In this document: one piece after another, positions 40,506-47,400 of the stretch
Layout of the letters: every line of letters starts with the position of its first letter
Numbering within the stretch: position 1 is the stretch's first letter
NCBI GenBank assembly: GCA_947630605.1
Contig: CANRIO010000003.1
Coordinates: 1 to 60,147 of the forward strand
Source of the DNA: an uncultured Clostridia bacterium
Lineage (GTDB): Bacteria > Bacillota > Clostridia > Christensenellales > Borkfalkiaceae
Direction of reading: 5' to 3'
Length of the DNA: 60,147 bases
Made by a program: the position numbers and the translations under genes
Notes under the pieces: model-generated
Database searches by the model: none
Seen by the model: only the letters and a program-made list of their open reading frames with translations
Told to the model about the DNA's origin: nothing

Positions 40506-41855
40506 CTATATCTTTCTCTCCTCCCATACCGTATTGATACCTTTATAGTTGAAGATCCCGGAGGGATATTCATAAATATCTCCTCTGATTTTGAACCCTC
40601 TTCCGCAATTGGGACAACGATCTTCACAGGTGACATGGTGCACCGATTCAAGCCCCATGCCCCTTTCGGCCATCACACCTATCTCTTCCCGGTGGTCAAT
40701 AAGGTTAATGGTGATATAATGCCCGCATTTGCAGGCCAAATGCTCATAGAATCTGCTCGCGTCGGCCGCCTTCAGGGCGCAACGGTCCACAAGAGACTTC
40801 TCATCGAGAACAAGCCGCCGCGGCAATAACGGCTTGATGGATCTTCTCTTGATCTGCCGATCCTTTATCTCGCAGACCATTTCTGTCAAAAATGAAATTT
40901 CATGGTGCTCTATGCTGTACCCCCTGTAGGGCTCGTCTTCCTTTTCGAGCTCCGAAATGGGGCCATCGTCGCCAAAGTCCGGGCACTCGACCTCTATCTC
41001 GGCTCTCACGCCCAACGATGCAACGAATTCTTTTTCGCTGCGTTGCTCTATGCTGCGGACAGCCGAATGAACGACCATATTCAAGATCTCGAAATCATCG
41101 GATTCCTCCCCCTCGCCGGTCAGCCCCTCAACGGTCACGGGCTTCGTCCAGAGGACATCTTCGATATCGCTGTTGAGTTCCGCCTGCATATCCTTAAAAT
41201 ATTTCATCACTTGCATGGGGCCGCCGCTCAAAGGGGCGAGCTTATCGAATAGCTCTTTGAGTGAATGAAAGATTTTGGTCTTATAATGCCCGAAGGCGCC
41301 CGATCGGTCCTCATCGCCACTCACGATGAAGATCTCATCGTATCCGTTTGACGATCGATCTGTTTTTGCAGATGCTTTTGCAGCGGAAAGTTCACTCTTT
41401 TTGCGGTCATCCTCACCGCTTTTTGATTTTTTCCCTACAAAATCGGCGGCATTGAAATGATGCGCGAAAGTCTCTTCGAGCGTTGCCCCATCCATGTCAA
41501 CTATTTCAGCGTGCACGTCGGTCAGGTATTGCTCAAAGTTCTTCAGCATACCTTCCTCTATTTTCCCCCTGTCGATCATCGACGGCACATCGGAGAGTTT
41601 TCCTATCCCCTCCGCCAACCGCCACGGATGTGTGTCAAATAGTTTTCTGAAATTCTCAGCCAACAGATCGGCACTTTCTTTCAGATGCTGTTTGCATGCT
41701 TTCACTACCGCATCGCCGACGATCAATTTGCCGATCACGCCATTGTCGACATGCTGTTTTAACGCACCCAAATCCCCGCTTTGATATGAATAATCAGCCC
41801 CGTCGAACACATTCGCAACGAGAACGACCACAAGCGGCCTAAATTTTTCCAACAT
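40506..41855 (-). CDS. PIN-like domain protein with C-terminal zinc ribbon
   Basis: A 449-residue protein. The N-terminal 220 residues resemble a DUF4935-type PIN domain: a first strand VVVLVANVFDGADYSY, a helical body (VGDAVVKACKQHLKESADLL) and a late IFIVSGDEDRSGAFGHY followed by FHSLKELFDKL. The usual first Asp of DTNxF is Val/Ala here, so catalysis may be lost or moved to nearby D residues. The C-terminal part has CKCG and CEDRCPNCGRGF, a likely zinc ribbon. PIN proteins are mostly RNases, often toxins or defence effectors. AAAGGAGGATG precedes the ATG. The family call is tentative. Confidence 0.6.
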   Translation of the reverse strand: MLEKFRPLVVVLVANVFDGADYSYQSGDLGALKQHVDNGVIGKLIVGDAVVKACKQHLKESADLLAENFRKLFDTHPWRLAEGIGKLSDVPSMIDRGKIEEGMLKNFEQYLTDVHAEIVDMDGATLEETFAHHFNAADFVGKKSKSGEDDRKKSELSAAKASAKTDRSSNGYDEIFIVSGDEDRSGAFGHYKTKIFHSLKELFDKLAPLSGGPMQVMKYFKDMQAELNSDIEDVLWTKPVTVEGLTGEGEESDDFEILNMVVHSAVRSIEQRSEKEFVASLGVRAEIEVECPDFGDDGPISELEKEDEPYRGYSIEHHEISFLTEMVCEIKDRQIKRRSIKPLLPRRLVLDEKSLVDRCALKAADASRFYEHLACKCGHYITINLIDHREEIGVMAERGMGLESVHHVTCEDRCPNCGRGFKIRGDIYEYPSGIFNYKGINTVWEERKI

Positions 41856-41945
41856 TTCTACATCCTCCTTTGCTGTGACTTTCCTTTATTGGACAGGACG
41901 AGCTGAACGTAAAAAAATGTTACAAATTATTTTTTCAAAAACAAA

Positions 41946-41974
41946 AAGTCCGCATGTTTTTGCACTCCGGACTT
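41946..41974 (-). terminator. Terminator of the PD-(D/E)XK/phosphatase operon
   Basis: Minus strand AAGTCCG, 15-base loop, CGGACTT, TTTG. Confidence 0.6.
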
Positions 41975-41978
41975 CTTT

Positions 41979-42008
41979 GCGCTGACCCAAATCGGATGTA
42001 AAATGAAT
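41979..42008 (-). repeat. Conserved 3' element, copy 1
   Basis: Minus strand ATTCATTTTACATCCGATTT then GGGTCAGC, directly before the terminator hairpin. It is matched at 52202-52230 (ATTCATTTTACGTCCAATTC then GGTCAGC), also before a terminator. Confidence 0.7.
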
Positions 42009-42073
42009 GGGATCTTTCTCCTCGCAGAAAGAGTTTTCATTGAAATATTGCAGTAGGCACACGTAATAATAAT

Positions 42074-42092
42074 CCACCCGCAGAGCGGGTGG
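42074..42092. repeat. Perfect GC-rich hairpin
   Basis: CCACCCGC (42074-42081), AGA, GCGGGTGG (42085-42092). There is no T-run. It may be a REP-like unit or a relic of a mobile-element end. Confidence 0.55.
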
Positions 42093-42222
42093 TATTTCAT
42101 TTTCGGGCATAGCCCTAATCGTTATAGGCGGCGCACAAATGCGCAAAGTTTTGACCTGCCTCATGCATTTGTTAAAGGGAAGAAGCTCTCCCCTCTTATA
42201 CCAAAACACACCTTTTGAAAGT

Positions 42223-42903
42223 CTATTTGCCGACATAAAAACTCCTGCAATCCTCCACGCAAAAACAGCCCAGAATGCCACTGAAATAGGTGCCTGTGTC
42301 GAGGTGAATTTTGTGGTAGTCGCAGACATGGTACCCCCGTTTTCCCTCTCGGAGGTAGCTTTTGATCTTAGGTTCAAACCCCAAATTGATCGTGGGCGTG
42401 TGGCCGAAAAAGACGCATTTTTCGCTCTTGGGGAGAATATCGGGTTCCTTGAAATTGCGGTCGTAGACAAGCTGTTCTGGGGAAGCACCTTTCAGCGGAA
42501 GAATGTGCCCTTCGCTGTCAAGCGGAACGCCCGCGTGCACGCAGATAAACTCTTCGGTCTCATAAAAATACGGAAGGGCTTCGAAGCGGTCGACCGCCTC
42601 CCAATCGAGCAGATCTCCGTCATGGGGGAAATACGCACGAAGCTTTCGGAGGACCTCGTCATAATCCTCCGTCTTTTGCATGAGCGACCAATAGTATTTG
42701 AGAAAGTTATACTCATGGTTTCCGGCGAGCAGCACGGCGTTTTTCATGGAAAAGAGAAGGCGGGCAAGGCGGACGGAGTGTTTGCCCTTCTCGATCATAT
42801 CCCCGCAGGATATGAGGGTATCTTCGTCCGAAAAGCCCACCTTCTCCAAAAGCCTGCAAAACAGCTCGCATTCGCCATGAATATCGGAAAGGATGTAGGT
42901 CAT
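42223..42903 (-). CDS. Serine/threonine-phosphatase-like metallophosphoesterase
   Basis: A 226-residue calcineurin-like phosphatase of the PP1/ApaH type: D7-x-H9 (LSDIHGE), GDMIEKG (34-40), GNHEYN (60-65), VHAGVPL and GHTPT. It could dephosphorylate proteins or cleave dinucleoside polyphosphates. The ATG follows the TAG of the PD-(D/E)XK gene after a single base and has no ribosome binding site, so its translation depends on that gene. A terminator lies about 250 bp downstream. Confidence 0.88.
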   Translation of the reverse strand: MTYILSDIHGECELFCRLLEKVGFSDEDTLISCGDMIEKGKHSVRLARLLFSMKNAVLLAGNHEYNFLKYYWSLMQKTEDYDEVLRKLRAYFPHDGDLLDWEAVDRFEALPYFYETEEFICVHAGVPLDSEGHILPLKGASPEQLVYDRNFKEPDILPKSEKCVFFGHTPTINLGFEPKIKSYLREGKRGYHVCDYHKIHLDTGTYFSGILGCFCVEDCRSFYVGK

Positions 42904-42904
42904 G

Positions 42905-43834
42905 CTAATTGGTTTCTTTCGGCGGAATTTGCAAAATCAAGTAGCCAAACCCGGGCTTGAGCTTATTGTACCGCTCTCCCTTCTCTTTTCTGAATTTGCA
43001 ATAACTCTTCTCGCAATAGTAATTCTCCCACACACACTTATAACTTCCCTTTAAGGTTATCGGAGACAAAATCTTCTTTTCGCTCTCGTTTTTTTTGCGA
43101 TTTTCTTTTTTCAATCGGCTCTCCAATTCCTCTATAAATTTTTCGTCAACTTTCTGGTCCTTACCCTTTGATTTGTCTTTCCCATCAAGGATTATATATT
43201 TATCTTTTTCAGACACCTTAACATGTTGATACATCGTGCCTTCAATTGTTTTACCGCAAAAAGTGGAAAATTCTTCCATCAGGTTTTCCTCTTTTTGCCC
43301 TTCCTCTTTTTGCTTTTCATTCTTCTGCGGAAGCCAGTAAGCATCGTCATTTGAAATAATAATCGCATAACCTCGTACTACCTTTCCACCGAAGCCTGCA
43401 TCGAATCCCTTGCCATCGACCAATTTTTCAAGACGTTCAACGTCTTTCAAAAAAAGATAGCGACCGATATTGTTCGCCCCTTGATGGAATACAACTGTTT
43501 TCCTACCATTGGTCGCATATTCATAAAATTTTGTCTTGGAATTGCCTATTGTTTTATATTTCAATTCGATTGCAATGGACTCATCATCGCTTATATCCAC
43601 CACAATATCCGTGTACATTTTATCACGTCCTTCCTTCGACAATTCCGCAATTTTTTCCAATGGTTCAGAGCAAGACAAAACTTCGAGGCGAACATTGTAA
43701 CCTTTTTCTTTTAATTTCCAGGCAAGTTCAAATTGAAACTGCTCTTCGTTGGAAAAAATCTTTCCGTCTTCTCCGAACTTTTTGATGGTTTCCCTCAGAT
43801 CGGTATCAAATTGCTGCAAAAAATCTTCTGTCAT
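42905..43834 (-). CDS. PD-(D/E)XK nuclease-fold protein of unknown family
   Basis: A 309-residue, A+T rich gene. The N-terminal half has the nuclease core: D76 (KMYTDIVVDI) and E90-x-K92 (IAIELKYK), after the helix FSNEEQFQFELAWKLKEKGY with an early Glu, as in restriction-endonuclease-like folds. The middle (about 175-245) is Lys/Glu-rich and probably flexible; the end carries Cys pairs (CVWENYYCEKSYC) that could bind zinc. It may cut DNA or be a defence protein; no methylase is near. GGAGGAG precedes the ATG. Its own promoter is at 43879-43907 and the phosphatase is coupled behind it. Confidence 0.78.
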   Translation of the reverse strand: MTEDFLQQFDTDLRETIKKFGEDGKIFSNEEQFQFELAWKLKEKGYNVRLEVLSCSEPLEKIAELSKEGRDKMYTDIVVDISDDESIAIELKYKTIGNSKTKFYEYATNGRKTVVFHQGANNIGRYLFLKDVERLEKLVDGKGFDAGFGGKVVRGYAIIISNDDAYWLPQKNEKQKEEGQKEENLMEEFSTFCGKTIEGTMYQHVKVSEKDKYIILDGKDKSKGKDQKVDEKFIEELESRLKKENRKKNESEKKILSPITLKGSYKCVWENYYCEKSYCKFRKEKGERYNKLKPGFGYLILQIPPKETN

Positions 43835-43878
43835 CTGTGTCTCCTCCGTGGGTTTGCCCCGCTGTTGTAGTTATCAAA

Positions 43879-43907
43879 ATTATAGCATATCGGAATGCGA
43901 AATTCAA
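43879..43907 (-). promoter_or_regulatory. Promoter of the PD-(D/E)XK gene
   Basis: Minus strand: TTGAAT (43902-43907), 17 nt, TATAAT (43879-43884). Confidence 0.7.
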
Positions 43908-43965
43908 TACGGTAGCCCCAATTCAAGGAAGGGCTTTTTCGAATAAAGTTGGATAAGGTCGACGT

Positions 43966-44448
43966 TCATTTTCCTTCCCCCGTTAAAATTTGTATGGCTC
44001 TTTCGGCAAGTTCGGGGGTGAGGCCGAATTTCTCATTTGTCTTGACGAAGTAATTTGTAAGGCCGCAACTGTCGTAATCGAATTGCAGATCGTCCAAGAT
44101 GACAAAGCTCTCCCATTCCCTCGCATTGAGATATTCGGCGATCCCCTCCCCGCGGGAGAGATAGCGCCCGTCCGCAAAGTCGGGCGTCTTGTCGATGGCA
44201 ACAAGCCCCGCCGCCTTCAGTTTTCTGTCGAGATAGTTTGCAAGCCCGTCCTGAAGGTGTTTCCGGCTCTTGTCCCTTTCCCAAAATTCCTTCCACGTGG
44301 AGTGCAAGACGATCGCCGCGCCCGTCTCCTCAATGATATGCGCGAGGAGGAGAACTTTCTCCGCGTCGATGCCGATATAGAACCCGCAGCGGGATTTGGA
44401 ATAAGGGGTATTCAGCACGCCGTCGACATCCAAAAAGAGATATTTCAT
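43966..44448 (-). CDS. HAD-family hydrolase (small, capless)
   Basis: A 160-residue HAD fold protein: DVDGVLN with nucleophile D7 and D9, the Ser/Thr motif in IVLHSTWKEF, Lys region RKLKAAGL and the acidic motif FVILDDLQFDYD. This size and the STW motif fit the HAD domain described for RNA-repair proteins (PF18143 type), so a polynucleotide phosphatase is possible; the substrate is unproven. Its ATG overlaps the stop of the LRR gene by four bases (ATGA). Confidence 0.85.
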   Translation of the reverse strand: MKYLFLDVDGVLNTPYSKSRCGFYIGIDAEKVLLLAHIIEETGAAIVLHSTWKEFWERDKSRKHLQDGLANYLDRKLKAAGLVAIDKTPDFADGRYLSRGEGIAEYLNAREWESFVILDDLQFDYDSCGLTNYFVKTNEKFGLTPELAERAIQILTGEGK

Positions 44449-45227
44449 GACTTTCTCCCACAGAAAACGGGCAAGCCGCGCACGCGCAGAAATTCCTCCG
44501 CAAAGCTGTTTTTCAGGGCTTCGATGCGGGCATGGGTGGCACGGATGAAGTGAGGCCTGCTCCCTTCCGCCCCCGAAGCGGTATAGAAAAAGTTCTGAAG
44601 TCCGATCTCCTCAACGGACGCGGGGATGACGATCTTTCGGAAGCGATGGTCGAGAAAGGCGAGCCGTCCGATGCGCCTCACGCCGTCGGGGATAAAGACC
44701 GCGTTGCCGCAAGCATAGAGCAGCGTTTTGCTCGCCTCATCGATCAGACACCCGTTTTCCATGCGAAAATACGGGTTGCCCCCGTCAACTTTGATCTCTT
44801 CAAGATCGAGCGTGTGGCGGAAGGCCCCTTCGTGAATAAATTTCAGGGAGGCGGGAAGAAGAACCTTCTTGATCTTCCCCCGAAAGATATCGAGCCCGAG
44901 CGCCTCCACCCCCTCGGGAATGCGCACACTTTCCCGCTTTTCATAGCAGGGAAAGGAGAAGTTGCAGATGCGTTTTATGCCCATACCATCGGATATGGTG
45001 GCCCCCTTTTGCGCGAGAAGCAAGTTTCCGCCCCCATCGAGGAGGCAGCCGCCGTGCAGCGTGAAATGCGGATTCCCCTCCTCAACTTCGATATGCTCGA
45101 AGCCCGCGGCGATAAGGCAGTTCACGCAGTCCGTGTCAAAAATCGCACGCTCCGCCTCCTTGGGGAGAAAGAGCGTCTTTCCGTCTTGTGCGGGGTCAAA
45201 ATGCGCGATGCCGTTTTCAACTATCAT
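44445..45227 (-). CDS. BspA-type leucine-rich repeat protein (cytoplasmic), paralogue 1
   Basis: A 260-residue protein of LRR_5 type without signal peptide: repeats such as VRIPEGVEALGLDIFRGKIKKVLLPASLKFIHEGAF and IPDGVRRIGRLAFLDHRFRKIVIPASVEEIG. Between repeats are the spacer phrases EVEEGNPHFTLHGGCLLD and VDGGNPYFRMENGCLID. The start at 45227 is chosen because GAGG lies six bases before the ATG. It is a diverged paralogue of the gene at 45297-46034, and is coupled to the HAD gene. Its partner is unknown. Confidence 0.82.
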   Translation of the reverse strand: MIVENGIAHFDPAQDGKTLFLPKEAERAIFDTDCVNCLIAAGFEHIEVEEGNPHFTLHGGCLLDGGGNLLLAQKGATISDGMGIKRICNFSFPCYEKRESVRIPEGVEALGLDIFRGKIKKVLLPASLKFIHEGAFRHTLDLEEIKVDGGNPYFRMENGCLIDEASKTLLYACGNAVFIPDGVRRIGRLAFLDHRFRKIVIPASVEEIGLQNFFYTASGAEGSRPHFIRATHARIEALKNSFAEEFLRVRGLPVFCGRKS

Positions 45228-45250
45228 GTTGTACCTCAAAAACAGGTCGG

Positions 45251-45283
45251 AAAGAGCGGGCGGCAGAACGCCGCCCGCTCTTT
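45251..45283 (-). terminator. Terminator between the two LRR genes
   Basis: AAAGAGCGGGCGGC, five-base loop, GCCGCCCGCTCTTT: perfect 14-base arms, A/T ends usable on either strand. It ends the upstream (minus-strand) LRR gene. Confidence 0.9.
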
Positions 45284-45296
45284 GACTGCGTTTTGT

Positions 45297-46034
45297 TTAC
45301 TTCTTATAAGCGTAGGGAAGTTTTTGCTCTTTGAGATAGCTCTCGGCGTAGGAGTTCTCGGGGACGAGAAATTCGGGCGAGCCGATCATGGCGAAGTTCA
45401 CTTTGTCGATCTCGGTAAGAGAAGCGGGGAAGACGATCTTCTTGAATGCATAGAAGCAGACCGTACCCGCGCCGAGCCTTTTGACGCCCTCGGGAATGAC
45501 GATTTCATCCCCATACACGGCGACGACGGACATGGTATCCCGCTCGATGAGGCAGCCGCCTTCGGTATAGTAGCAGGGATTGTTTTCATCGACGACGATC
45601 TCGGGATGCGTATCGAGTTTTTGCAGGAAGAAGCCTTCGTAGATCGTCTTTACGGAAGCGGGGATATAGAGTTTTTCGATATCCGTTCCGCCGAATGCGC
45701 GGGCGCCGATCTCTTCTACGCCTTCGGGAATGCGGACTTCGCCCTTCACGCTTTCAAGCATATTGAATGCAAAATTGAAAATGCGCTTTACGGAGCCGTC
45801 GGAGGGGATCTTTGCGCCCTTTGCGGCGACAATCAGGGTGCCCTTCTTATTGCTGATAAGGCAGTTATCTTTCACATGGAACAGGGAATTCCCCTCTTCG
45901 ACTTCGACAGATTCGAGTTCGCCGAAAAAGCCGACATATCCATCGACAGCGAAGCCTTCTGCTTCTTTGGGGATAAAGAGGTGCTTCTCATCTTCTTTGT
46001 CAAATTCTACGATCACATGGTTTTCAATCTTCAT
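45297..46034 (-). CDS. BspA-type leucine-rich repeat protein (cytoplasmic), paralogue 2
   Basis: A 245-residue LRR_5 protein very similar in plan to its neighbour: FNFAFNMLESVKGEVRIPEGVEEIGARAFGGTDIEKLYIPASVKTIYEGFF, and phrases VDENNPCYYTEGGCLIERD and VEEGNSLFHVKDNCLISNK. No signal peptide or membrane segment is present, which is unusual for BspA-type proteins, mostly surface ones. GAGGTGAATG lies before the ATG. The promoter is at 46065-46094 with the conserved box at 46101-46117. Confidence 0.82.
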   Translation of the reverse strand: MKIENHVIVEFDKEDEKHLFIPKEAEGFAVDGYVGFFGELESVEVEEGNSLFHVKDNCLISNKKGTLIVAAKGAKIPSDGSVKRIFNFAFNMLESVKGEVRIPEGVEEIGARAFGGTDIEKLYIPASVKTIYEGFFLQKLDTHPEIVVDENNPCYYTEGGCLIERDTMSVVAVYGDEIVIPEGVKRLGAGTVCFYAFKKIVFPASLTEIDKVNFAMIGSPEFLVPENSYAESYLKEQKLPYAYKK

Positions 46035-46064
46035 ACATTCACCTCATAATGATTTTATGGACGG

Positions 46065-46117
46065 AGTATACCACAACCCGTTTGCAAAAATCAACTATAA
46101 TACGTCCCAAAATTGTC
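46065..46117 (-). promoter_or_regulatory. Promoter and upstream box of LRR paralogue 2
   Basis: Minus strand: box GACAATTTTGGGACGTA (46101-46117), then TTGATT (46089-46094), 18 nt, TATACT (46065-46070). The 17-bp box recurs exactly at 48811-48827. Confidence 0.65.
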
Positions 46118-46132
46118 TCTTTTGAAATTTTT

Positions 46133-46867
46133 TCAGTCGAGCTCGTTCCCTTCGCCGTCCCTTGTCTGAATGGAGTCGAGGAACCGCGTCAGCTGCTTCC
46201 TGCTCTTGATGCCGACAAAATCTTCGATCGTGACGTACTCGTCGGTCGGCTCACCGTTCACCTGCCGGAATGCACCGTAGCCCTCAAGCTGCTCTTCGTC
46301 GGTGATGATGCGGATCACCCTGATCTTCGCTTTTACAAAATCCATGTAGTCAAGGGCCATGGAGTCCCCCTCGAGCACCCACGGATGATAGAGCGGGAAA
46401 TCGGGATCCCTCAGCTCGGGCCTTAAAAATATGGGGGATTCCCGGGGAGGGAATATTGAAGAAATTATCATGGAAAAGGTGAATTGATTGTCGACAATAC
46501 ACCCTCTCGCCAAACAATTTTTCAGATATTCGAGTTTGTAGTTCTGGATCTTTTCATTCGTCCCGAGCCCATACTTATAAGGTATTCCGTCGTCGCACAA
46601 CTCCAGGAACGCAGTAGATACCACGGTGGAAAATCCCGGCTTATCCCTCAAGCCGAAGCCGCCCTCTTCGACGGGATCTCCAAAGAGCTTTTCGCAATAG
46701 TTTCTTGCGAGCTGATAACGCCGATCGGATTCGTATTCGAGCCAATCGTTATCCCGCATTTCCTGCAAGATCTCGTCGAGTGACTTCTGTTCGTACATCT
46801 CTTTGTAGATCTCGCTTGCGCTCGGCTTTTTGGAGAACAATTTCTTTAACTTGGCAAAAAGTCCCAT
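46133..46867 (-). CDS. Unknown protein, 244 residues
   Basis: I do not recognise it. It starts with a basic stretch GLFAKLKKLFSKKPSASEIYKEMYEQKS, has no signal peptide or transmembrane segment, and reads as a mixed alpha/beta soluble protein (IRVIRIITDEEQLEGYGAFRQ, VTIEDFVGIKSRKQLTRFLDS). AAGGGGG lies before the ATG. Its gene begins nine bases after the small FSGKI gene, with which it probably forms an operon controlled from 47122-47173. Confidence 0.7.
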   Translation of the reverse strand: MGLFAKLKKLFSKKPSASEIYKEMYEQKSLDEILQEMRDNDWLEYESDRRYQLARNYCEKLFGDPVEEGGFGLRDKPGFSTVVSTAFLELCDDGIPYKYGLGTNEKIQNYKLEYLKNCLARGCIVDNQFTFSMIISSIFPPRESPIFLRPELRDPDFPLYHPWVLEGDSMALDYMDFVKAKIRVIRIITDEEQLEGYGAFRQVNGEPTDEYVTIEDFVGIKSRKQLTRFLDSIQTRDGEGNELD

Positions 46868-46876
46868 AGCGCCCCC

Positions 46877-47074
46877 TTACATGTTGAAGAGCATGGCTGT
46901 GGCGTCGCCGCGCGCGATGATCTTGCCCGTGAAGTTCGTCGTGGCGTTGATGCTCTTCTTGTAGTAGCCGAGGATCTTGCCGCTGAACGCCTTCACCGTC
47001 TTGTTGCCCGCGGCATCCGTCTCGATCGTGCCGATGATCTTGCCGCTGAAGTCTTTGATCGTCTGTTTTTCCAT
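46877..47074 (-). CDS. Small FSGKI-repeat protein
   Basis: A 65-residue protein with three internal repeats: DFSGKIIGTIE (about 7-17), AFSGKILGYYK (28-38) and NFTGKIIARGD (47-57), alternating with polar turns. This fits a small beta-meander. It has no known catalytic motif; related short proteins in Clostridia are sometimes mis-named. GGAG lies nine bases before the ATG at 47074; the longer frame to 47173 is the promoter region. It is divergent from the XRE gene. Confidence 0.75.
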   Translation of the reverse strand: MEKQTIKDFSGKIIGTIETDAAGNKTVKAFSGKILGYYKKSINATTNFTGKIIARGDATAMLFNM

Positions 47075-47121
47075 CTCTATTTTCTCCTTTTTTGCCCTCG
47101 CGGGGCGAATTTTCGTAAGAA

Positions 47122-47173
47122 ATATCCCAAATCGGGATATCAAGAGTATACCATTACGGTATAATAATGTCAA
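47122..47173. promoter_or_regulatory. Divergent promoter with two operator-like palindromes
   Basis: Minus-strand promoter: TTGACA (47168-47173), 17 nt, TATACT (47145-47150). Two perfect dyads with five-base centres lie here: ATATCCC-AAATC-GGGATAT (47122-47140) and TATACC-ATTAC-GGTATA (47147-47163), centres 24 bp apart. The second lies between the minus -35 and -10 and covers the plus-strand TATAAT (47160-47165). This is the typical layout for an XRE repressor site controlling itself and the FSGKI operon. Confidence 0.75.
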
Positions 47174-47181
47174 GGGTTTTT

Positions 47182-47391
47182 ATGAAAAGACTGCGTGAGC
47201 TAAGGGAAACGCGGGGCATTTCGCAGCTTCGGCTGGCGATGGACCTCTCCCTCAACCAAAACACCATCTCGCGGTATGAGACGGGAGAGCGGGAAGCGGA
47301 CTATAAGACGCTCATCGCTCTCGCCGACTATTTCCACGTATCCGTCGATTACCTTTTGGAGCGCACCGACGACCCGAAATTCCGCGAATGA
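47182..47391 (+). CDS. XRE-family transcriptional regulator (minimal)
   Basis: A 69-residue Cro/CI-type helix-turn-helix protein with nothing else: RLRELRETRGISQLRLAMDLSLNQNTISRYETGEREADYKTLIALADYF then SVDYLLERTDDP. The second ATG (47182) is chosen over 47167 as AAGGG precedes it. It almost certainly binds the dyads at 47122-47163. Confidence 0.9.
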   Translation: MKRLRELRETRGISQLRLAMDLSLNQNTISRYETGEREADYKTLIALADYFHVSVDYLLERTDDPKFRE

Positions 47392-47400
47392 CCTTCCCGC

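Larger units (their letters stand above)
41856..42222. other. Intergenic region upstream of the PIN-like gene
   Basis: About 365 bp without a gene. It holds the terminator of the phosphatase gene (41946-41974), the conserved 3' element at 41979-42008, and a perfect hairpin CCACCCGC-AGA-GCGGGTGG at 42074-42092 followed by GGGCATAGCCC, which looks like a REP or IS200-end type relic. Confidence 0.55.

Noticed and set aside
42060-42160. An IS200/IS605 end or omega-RNA relic around the CCACCCGC hairpin
   Set aside because: A hairpin and a GGGCATAGCCC motif are present but no TnpA, TnpB or IscB sequence, so the origin cannot be supported.
41886-42488. A 200-codon minus-strand frame
   Set aside because: It overlaps the phosphatase gene in another frame, starts inside it, and spans a terminator and a hairpin.
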